64,000 nucleotides of DNA, taken from the NCBI GenBank assembly GCA_006384855.1, contig VCJN01002378.1:124001-188000 (forward strand), written 5' to 3'. This DNA is from Tetraselmis striata. Lineage: Eukaryota > Chlorophyta > Chlorodendrophyceae > Chlorodendrales > Chlorodendraceae. How positions within the stretch are numbered: the stretch's first letter is position 1; every line of letters begins with the position of its first letter. Below, in pieces: positions 48,201 through 64,000 of this stretch. The position numbers and the translations under genes were made by a program. The notes beneath the pieces were generated by a model. That model was not told the origin of the DNA, made no database searches, and saw only the letters and a program-made list of their open reading frames with translations.

Positions 48201-51200
48201 CGGCGGTGAGCTTTATTGCCGTACGGGTACCCGTATAGTGCAGCGGATCGGGCCTATAGCTGCATGACTAAAGCGCTTATCTACTGGCATGTACTACTAA
48301 GTACTATAATCCACCCACCCACCCGCCCGCCCATCCACGGTCCTTAATTACACAGCCGTCCGATTACGATCTCACGGTTGGGAGGTACTGGTACTCGTAC
48401 TCGCTACTCGCTGCTGGTGATGGAAAAAAAAACTCTGGCACCTGTACTTGTAAAAGCGCTGGCAATGCAATTCATGGAACTGTAGGCCAGTGATATAGAA
48501 CCCGTTCTTTTAAAATTTTCTGAAAAATCGACGCATCGCTGATTCAACTGTCAAGTTACTTCATAATGAACTTCAGTTATTATAATTATTAACCTGAAAC
48601 ATAACTCAAATTGATAACACATTTAATTATAATAATTATATAAATTTATTATTATTATAATTAGATACATATTGTATGCCTCAGATGTATAAGTATACAT
48701 ATATATAGCAGGTACTTTCTTGCAGCGTTATTACTATCACTGCGTCAGCACCTGTAACAGTAAGGCAGTCCCTGCTACAGCATGCTCATTGGGCCCAGAA
48801 CGGGAACCCCTGCTGCTAACTGCGCCCGCTGCGGTGTGGCTGTGCAGGCTACGACGTGCTGTTTGTGGAGGGCGCGATGAAGGGCACCTTTGCGAGCCGG
48901 CTCAGCCACTCATGCTTCCCTAATTGCATGAACATCCCCATCATCCGCAACGGCCGGCTGGAGATTCACATGTACACCTGGTGAGTAGCACTCCCCCCCC
49001 TCCCCCCCCCCCCCCCCCCCCCCTCTTCGCCTTTCATTGTCGGCACATGCATGCCCCGTGGACCGGGATGGAGAGCAGCCTGAAAAAGCAGCTACCTGAA
49101 GTATCCCCTCATTTGATACTAACTGCAAGATGGTTGAGAGGTGTCTTCTTTTACGTGCACACAATTCTGTGCAGGTACACTGCTCACGGTGGTATTGCCA
49201 CTTTGGCATGCTCACATGCGCTCAAACGTACAAAAGATGCGTGCATGCATGTGAAGCGTGCGTCGGCTACATTTACATTAAATACGCAGACATTGAGCAT
49301 ACGCGCGCTGTGCGTCATGTGCTTCCGCGCAGCCGGCGCGTGGAGCTGGGCGAGGAGCTGTGCTGGGACTACGCCTGCGTGACGGAGAGCGAGAAGGAGT
49401 GGGCGGCCGCCATCTGCCTCTGCGGCTCCGCCCGCTGCCGAGGGTCGTTCCTGTACTACGCAGGTACGCCGCAGCCCTTCCTGGATGGGGCACACGAAAG
49501 ATACACTACGCCACAAATTAATGTTGCCGATGCAACCGCAACGCACCGAGCTCGTCGCGGTGCTTCGGCGCATGGCGATATCACGGCGGTGTCTCGACCA
49601 TCACAGTGCGCCCCTGCCCGCCACATCAGGCACGGCCGCCTTTGCTGAGTTCATCAACACCAAGCACGGCTTCCTGGAGCGCAACGCGATGCTGGCGCGC
49701 GCGGTGACGGAGCCGCTGACGGAGGAGGACCGCGCGAGGCTGGCGGCCGTCGGCATCAAGGTGGGGCCGCCGCTTGCGTCCAGTTGTCACCCGGTTGGCG
49801 GGCGACGTGTGTGTTATAGGGGCTGACGACGCGGCGGCCGCAGGACTCGGCGCTGACCAATGTCGCAGGCGACAAGATCCCGGACTGGCTCACGAAATGG
49901 GCTGCTCTGGCGGCGGAGTGCGTGGATGTGGAGGAGAAATTCATCACGGGGGTGCGGCCCCCGTGACGGCTGTTGGCCCGCTCGGCAAAGCGTAGCCGAC
50001 GGCCGGCGCTGACGGCCGCGCCTGTCTTGCTTTCGCCACCTGCCGTCCCTGCCAGTTCCTGGAGGCGCATCCCAAGTACAAGTACACCGCCGAGTCGGCC
50101 GCGGTGGAGGCGCGCGGCGTGAAGCACAACCGCATCTTCAACATCGTCACCACGCTGGACAAGATTAAATACTGCATGCGAAACCAGGTCGGGCAGGCCG
50201 TGGTTGGCGCCTTGTGTCTGCTGCCTTGTCATTTCCTGGGGGTCATCAGTGGGGACTAAGTACGGTGCCGGGGGTGTGCGGTCTGCGCAGAGCGGCGAGG
50301 CGGCCACGCAGCCGCCGCTCGTGGCGCTGTCAGAGGCGGAGGTGGTGGCGCACCTATGGAGCGGGCCGAACGCCATCGCGCGGCGCTGCCTGGCGACGGC
50401 CCGGCGCTTCGTGTGCCCCGGCGCCTCCTCCGCAAAGGCGACCAAGAAGCGCGCTGCGGCCAACAACCCGCACCCCAACGCCGACACACTCACCAGCATG
50501 GACGTACGACGGCCCGGCCACCTGCCCAAGGGCTCGTATCGGTCTCGGCTTCGCGCCTTACGCCCTGTTGCATCGGCTGCTTCAAGAAGAGCCATGCCCG
50601 CTGAGACGCGACGCTGTCTTCGCTTTCAGGAACTGGCATCAACGCCCCTGGGGACGGCGGCGGCGGCGCGGGCAGCCCTGCGGCAGATCTCCGCCATGCT
50701 GCGCGCCACGGGGCCCGGAGCACGCGGCGATGGCGGACCTGGTGCTCTTGTATGCGAGCACCGAGAGGTGCGGCGCTCTACGCCGCCGATCATTGCCTTC
50801 CTTCCTCTTCCTCACAAGTTCTCCCTGTTCCTGTGGCAATTGTGTATCGCCCCGATGTGTGCCACCTAGCCATCGATTTGCGTCTGTGCCCAGTGCATGG
50901 GCTGACCCCCTCCCTCCCCTCGCTTTCCTTGCCCCTTCAACCTCCTCGTCCCGCCTACCCAATGCACGCAGCTGGTTCCGGGCCGTCTCGCTGGAGACGT
51001 TCAAGTCGGCGCCAGTGTCCTTCGAGGGCGACGACCGAGTGCCGCCAAACCTGCAGCGTGCGGAACAGGTGCCCCCATGCGCGGACATGAGAGGGGGGAG
51101 GGGGATGCGACATCGCCCGCCGGTCGCCCCCAATGAGCGCCGATGGACTTTTGGTTATTTGACTGTTGTATCCCTTTATTCAACACTCATTTACTGAGTT

Positions 51201-52361
51201 GTCACAATTTGTATGCCTGTCGATGGCGCTGCAGGGCTCGGACGCGGAGAAGTTTCTCAGCCGCCGCTACGGCGGCCAGTATTGCTGGGGGCAGCTAGTG
51301 TCGTGGTACAAGCAGACCATCTACAACCCCGAGGCCAGCTTGTCTGCAGAACGGCGCGGCACGATGAGCCTCCCCGACCCCGAGTCCGCATACGGCAACC
51401 CTAAATCCTACTGGAGCAAGGTGCATGCCCGCCACCGCCGATTCGGAAGCTCGGCGTACTGGCCCTTTGCCGTCGGCTCGAGTGCGCCCGCCTGGCGGTA
51501 TGCGCTCGCGCCGCTGCCGGGCTGCTTGCCGAGGTCAGCCAACGCTGACATCGTCTGTGCCGCCGCTATTCTGCAGGAACGCAAGCAGATGCTGGATATG
51601 ATCGAGAAGACGCCGAATAGATATTTTCCAACCAGCTTCATTTGGAGCTTCAAGAACCCCGCAAAGGTGATGCCCATTCTGCGCGCCGCCTGCCACTGCG
51701 CGCGTCCCTGTGGTGGCGGTAGCGCCTAGATGCTCTGGGTGCTACGAGTGACACCCGACAGTGGCAACTTCGCGCTGGCGATGCGCCCTCTGGCGCAAGG
51801 CGGCTCGCCCAGTGCTGAGCGCAAGGACTTTACACGCCTCTCTCACTCAGTGGATTCAAGGTTTCACTTCATTTGCATGAATGGTTGCTTGCTCGAGTAA
51901 CAACCCGGCCCCCATGTTGCCTGGCTCGCTGTGTCGACGTGTGTGTCTCGTCTCGTCTGTACGAGCAGCTAGTTTTATTGCATGACACTCATCACCCGCA
52001 GGGCGCATTATCGTGTCGTGTCGACGCCGGTCGAGTCGGGCGCCGTTCAGCCCTCGTTTCGTATCGTGTCGCTTCTCGTTCAGCAGTGGTCTAATCGATC
52101 AGCACTGCCGGCTACTGCGCGCCTCGACCAAACCCCAAAAAGTCGATGTTCTCGGCCGCGACATCGACGGTCGTCTCGGCTCAGCTCTGCTCCCCGCCGG
52201 AGGCCGTCGCTTGCTTGTCAACCCGTCCTCACAGTGCATCTGCTGGCGTATCGTGCGTGCAGATTTACGGCAGCCCCCAGCTGGATGCCGCCATTGCGAG
52301 CGCCATGGGCAAGGAGGGCCGCCTCGCGGAGATTATCGCGGACCTGCGCTCCGCCACATGA
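45225..52361 (+). CDS. SET-domain histone H3-lysine methyltransferase, SDG2/ATXR3-like
   Basis: Twenty exons: 45225-45815, 45918-46037, 46306-46416, 46517-46616, 46806-46909, 47044-47091, 47249-47359, 47462-47553, 47733-47830, 48848-48980, 49333-49463, 49630-49760, 49844-49951, 50056-50187, 50291-50503, 50630-50767, 50972-51068, 51235-51420, 51577-51666 and 52263-52361, giving about 944 residues. The N-terminus is Ala/Gly/Glu-rich with a basic patch ([13 protein letters not shown]) likely for nuclear entry. The SET domain (about 396-540) has [41 protein letters not shown] and ELCWDYA with the catalytic Tyr. The post-SET is [10 protein letters not shown]. The C-terminal region ([22 protein letters not shown], [30 protein letters not shown]) follows the plant SDG2 order. 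Expected role: nuclear H3K4 methylation. Exon 16 is one base too long at a GGGG run (50710-50713). Plant SDG2 is far longer, so upstream exons may be missed. Confidence 0.88.
47831..48847. other. long SDG2-like intron with AT-rich core
   Basis: A 1 kb intron between two SET exons. It contains a G run (48037-48058), CCCACC repeats (48313-48332), a fragment of the MITE-like family (48136-48182) and an AT-rich block (about 48480-48710). No further exon fits the reading phase. Confidence 0.6.
48136..48182 (+). repeat. MITE-like element fragment (5' end)
   Basis: CAACTACGGTTGCCGCCGCG and CCTACAAGAACCCAAATCAT match the left end of copies 1 and 11. The rest is absent. Confidence 0.5.
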
Positions 52362-54449
52362 CCCGCACCACCGTGAAGCGCCCCGAGATCATCTGCCACG
52401 TATATGCCAGCAGGCGGCCGTGGTCAACTAGCATCGGATGTACCGGTGCAGCTTGCTCTTGAAAGCAACACCAGAAAGCAGGCCGTGTAATTACGGGGTG
52501 TCAGCACGCCAGCCTGGCATGCAGACCAGCGCATGTCTGATAGATTGAAAACGAACGACTCGTTGCTCTGCCATACATGCACCGGGAAGAAAATGGGAGA
52601 GGGGGGGGGGGGGTCTCCTGTAGTGGACCGTTAGACCGCTAGGCAGGACAGCCTGCGGGTGCGTCCGATTCTGCAGGTGATCCCAATGGTTAGTTCCTGC
52701 GAAATGACGGCGGTGCTTTGTGAGGGCATGTGCGCAACTGTAAATGATGTAGCCAGGTACGGATGTACGATACAGCGTGTGACCCAAGCATCATCTGCGT
52801 TGTCATTGCGCGTGTTGATTGCGCGCTGACTACGAATGTCATACATCAGAAGCACAGCCACGAAGTCGCGACATCAGGCACATCACCATGACACTACTTA
52901 CATGTGGCATTGCTAATACATATGAAGGTGTGCCCTGGCTAGGATGGGAGACGGCAGTACACGACGGTATGCAAGTTGCGATAAGCGCTTTTAAACCCAT
53001 AAATCAACAGTATACATATAGTCCACGAAACTACACACAAGTCACTGTGCTGGTGTCCACAATGTGGTGGCCATCGCTTGTTTGCTTGCGCTAGCCTTTG
53101 TCTACTCATGACTTGTACTGCTATATGGGTCAAAGCCCTTCAACATATGAACATTGCCCCGCCTTGTCCAGTACTACGGAGATCACCTCCAAGATAATCT
53201 ATGATGATATTGCAATGCGTTTCAAATCTCAAATTTGCATTGCAAGTAGGACTCACTTTTCAATGTTTGACGAAATACAAATTGGAGACGGTGATTTGTG
53301 GGCTACTTGCCCATTTCGTCGAATCTCGCGGATGCTGTGTGTGCAAGTGAGCAAGTACTACGAGCAGCAGACACTGTTGGCCTGCCGCAGACGCGGGTGG
53401 TCAGGATGACTACTTCAGTGCGGCCATTTCTTACGATTTCGTGTGGTTTGCGACGTCCGGTTTACGATGGACGACGATGGTTTTTAGTACGATTTTACGA
53501 CTACGATTTTAGATTTGCCGATTAATTCTATCGATTTGTCGATTCCGATTGAATTTACCCGTGTTGCCGATTACGATTTTCTGAATACTATATTACAATT
53601 TGCGACCTACAACTTACGAAAATATTAGGATTTACGACTTCAGACCTCTTGCGATAATATAGGGACCGCCAAGTACTGCATGGAATGCCATCTTTTAGCA
53701 ATTCGGATCCGCAAGAATATGCAGCTCTGTCAATGAAAAGGAACCGACATGTTAGGGAATTCACGTCTTTGGCAACAACGAAGGCGACCTTCCTCAGCCG
53801 TCCCGCCTTTGAGCCTGTGAGGCCAAATGGAAGACAGTGGCACCTAACTATAGGGCCGCCCCTGACTTTTGCTGACGGTCCGGCACGCTATCCCGCCGGG
53901 GCCGACTCATACATACCCTATCAGAGCATGGCACCTCTATTACTATTAAAGAGAACACCGCGACCCATCATGGCATTGATCCATGTCATATGAGAAAGAA
54001 GATTGGAAAGTTTTGCTTGTGGATGGGACGGCCTCTGGCAGATGCTGCCACTGAGTGAGTATGCCGACTGGCCTTTCGAGGACTGCATGCTACGGGCACA
54101 GCCGGCCCTTCGCGGGGTCATGTCATCGGGCCGTGAGACTGCTGGCCCGGATCACCCGGGAGCGCAGTTGCAAGAGATTCCAGATTTGAGCGGGTCTGCA
54201 TGACCGATGGACCATGGCACATGTTGACAACATGGGCTCCAATGGGTCGACAACGTGTGATGCCCTGTTACCGGCGAGCAAGCTGAATCGTATACACCAC
54301 CCCCACCACGTGGCCGTCCCGCGCTTATAGACTGCTCCCTGGGCGAGAGCACTGCAAGATAGAGGCGCGCAAGTGGTGGAAACGTCCCGGAGTTGCAAGC
54401 GGGAAAGGGAGAGGGGCCCGGGGGAAGGGGGGGGGGGACAGGTGTGTGG
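52362..54449. other. intergenic region between converging genes
   Basis: It lies between the stops of the SDG2-like gene and the helicase gene, which converge. No convincing coding exon is seen. It includes a G run (52601-52613) and a block of degenerate TACGATT units (53420-53660). Confidence 0.5.
53420..53660 (+). repeat. degenerate TACGATTT-type tandem repeat
   Basis: The strings ACGATTT, CGATTT, TACGACT and ATTTACGA recur every 10-20 bases across about 240 bp, suggesting an old short tandem repeat. Confidence 0.5.
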
Positions 54450-62996
<8,547 letters not shown>

Positions 62997-63640
62997 ACCG
63001 GAGTTGAAGGGCGAGAGACTTGTACACCGCTGAGAAAAAAACGGGTACTGTGTGATACACGGACTTCTGGTGGTGTAGCTTCTCTTATGTGAGAGAGAGC
63101 GCGACACTGTGTCGCTGAACGACGGAGTTTTCGTTCGTGCCGGCGCTGCTGCGCTGTGTGCGTCGCTCAGACGTCGGCGGCGGCGCGCAGGGGCGTCGCG
63201 CGAGCCGCGCGGAGATATAATATACGATGACTACTTCATTAAGAAGAATGCTCGAAGAAAAACGGCGGTAGTGCAGCGATATTTACCCGCATCCATCGGG
63301 ATACATATCTTTCGCTCCTGTCAAGCGAGGCGCGCACTACTACCGCCGACGCGCACCGGGCGAGCAGACGACCGCCCTAAATAGCGTTCAGCAGCCCCTT
63401 CAGAATAACCCTTCTTCGTAGATGGCGATTAGCAGCAGCGCCAGTTGGTTGCGGCGTCTGATAAGGGGCGGAACGGAGCGGTGCTAGCTGGACGTGCATC
63501 ACTCACCCTGGCCTAATAGTGGCATGCTTAGCGGCTATTCTTCGTCCGCCTCCTCTACATCGGCTACCACCGCAGCTTTCGCTGCCCGTCGCCCGACCGA
63601 CGTCGACACCTGAGCGCATCAGTCGGGGAGAAAGAGAGAG

Positions 63641-63674
<34 letters not shown>

Positions 63675-63856
63675 GAGTAAAGAGAAATAGGATTTGATCA
63701 TACACATACTCACCCAGTGCTGCACGCCACGCTGGGAGCCAGGCTACACAGCGGCACACCGGTGGCATCACAGCAGATGACGTAAGTCATTAGCACCTGG
63801 CAGCATCCACTGTAGGGAAGGCGGCCTTGTCCGCGGGGAAGGGGAGGGAGGGCGCC
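62997..63856. other. divergent intergenic region, helicase and next gene
   Basis: About 860 bp between the helicase start (minus) and a plus-strand start at 63857, so it probably holds both promoters. A (GT)n then G run lies at 63643-63676. One short ORF here has no supporting features. Confidence 0.45.
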
Positions 63857-63947
63857 ATGTCGACTTTGGACTACTGCCCCGAGAGTCTCGTCTTCGTGGT
63901 GGACACCGCGTCAGAAATTCAGGAGGCCATCCCTCACCCGGGCGGCG
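63857..63947 (+). CDS. first exon of a gene running off the window
   Basis: The ATG at 63857 opens a 30-codon exon that ends at a strong donor, GGCG|GTAAGTATT (GT at 63948). The peptide begins MSTLDYCPESLVFVVD. 'CPE.LVF.VD' followed by an acidic residue resembles the first strand of vWA-type domains, such as in BRCC/BRISC-associated proteins, but 30 residues are too few to decide. The context GCCATGTCG is a good start site. Confidence 0.5.
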
Positions 63948-64000
63948 GTAAGTATTGAGCGTGCCGGTGATAACACTGTGCCTGCCTGCACCGTGGGCTT

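Overview
The window is nuclear eukaryotic DNA. It holds large genes with many short exons, GT-AG introns, GC-rich coding sequence, AT-rich insertions and many retroelement remains. The gene complement fits a green alga or another member of the plant lineage: a pantothenate kinase fused to a DUF89 phosphatase, an SDG2/ATXR3-type SET protein and a DDX24/RH13-type helicase. DIRS/PAT-like retroelements are also common in green algae. The species cannot be fixed from sequence alone. Layout. 1-1564 (+) is the 3' end of a C2-domain gene. 2624-9241 (+) is a pantothenate kinase/phosphopantetheine phosphatase fusion. 9483-14840 (-) is a SAM-dependent methyltransferase of the COG4976 type, rebuilt from ten phase-compatible exons. 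15.1-25.7 kb is a retroelement graveyard: a 5'-truncated LINE, SINE-like copies that share its 3' tail, a gag zinc-knuckle remnant, a broken tyrosine-recombinase (DIRS/PAT-like) element with direct repeats, and a foldback element. 25772-30541 (+) is a multi-exon gene I do not recognise. 31264-32785 is a six-unit tandem array of about 258 bp per unit. 33.4-34.0 kb holds short unassigned ORFs. 34224-44005 (-) is a kinesin. 45225-52361 (+) is an SDG2-like histone methyltransferase, divergent from the kinesin. 54450-62996 (-) is a DEAD-box helicase. A new (+) gene starts at 63857. Shared features. Introns of every gene carry homopolymer C tracts on the sense strand, usually within about 30 nt of the 5' splice site. 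A family of roughly 165 bp terminal-inverted-repeat elements has at least twelve copies or fragments, mostly inside introns. At least six coding exons of conserved genes are off by one base, often at a run of four or more identical bases, which most likely reflects homopolymer length errors in the assembly rather than dead genes. The genes do not form a pathway: they are housekeeping or chromatin functions (CoA synthesis, rRNA maturation, H3K4 methylation, microtubule transport) placed side by side. Splice sites were assigned by eye from GT/AG, phase and protein similarity, so exon ends may be off by a few bases.
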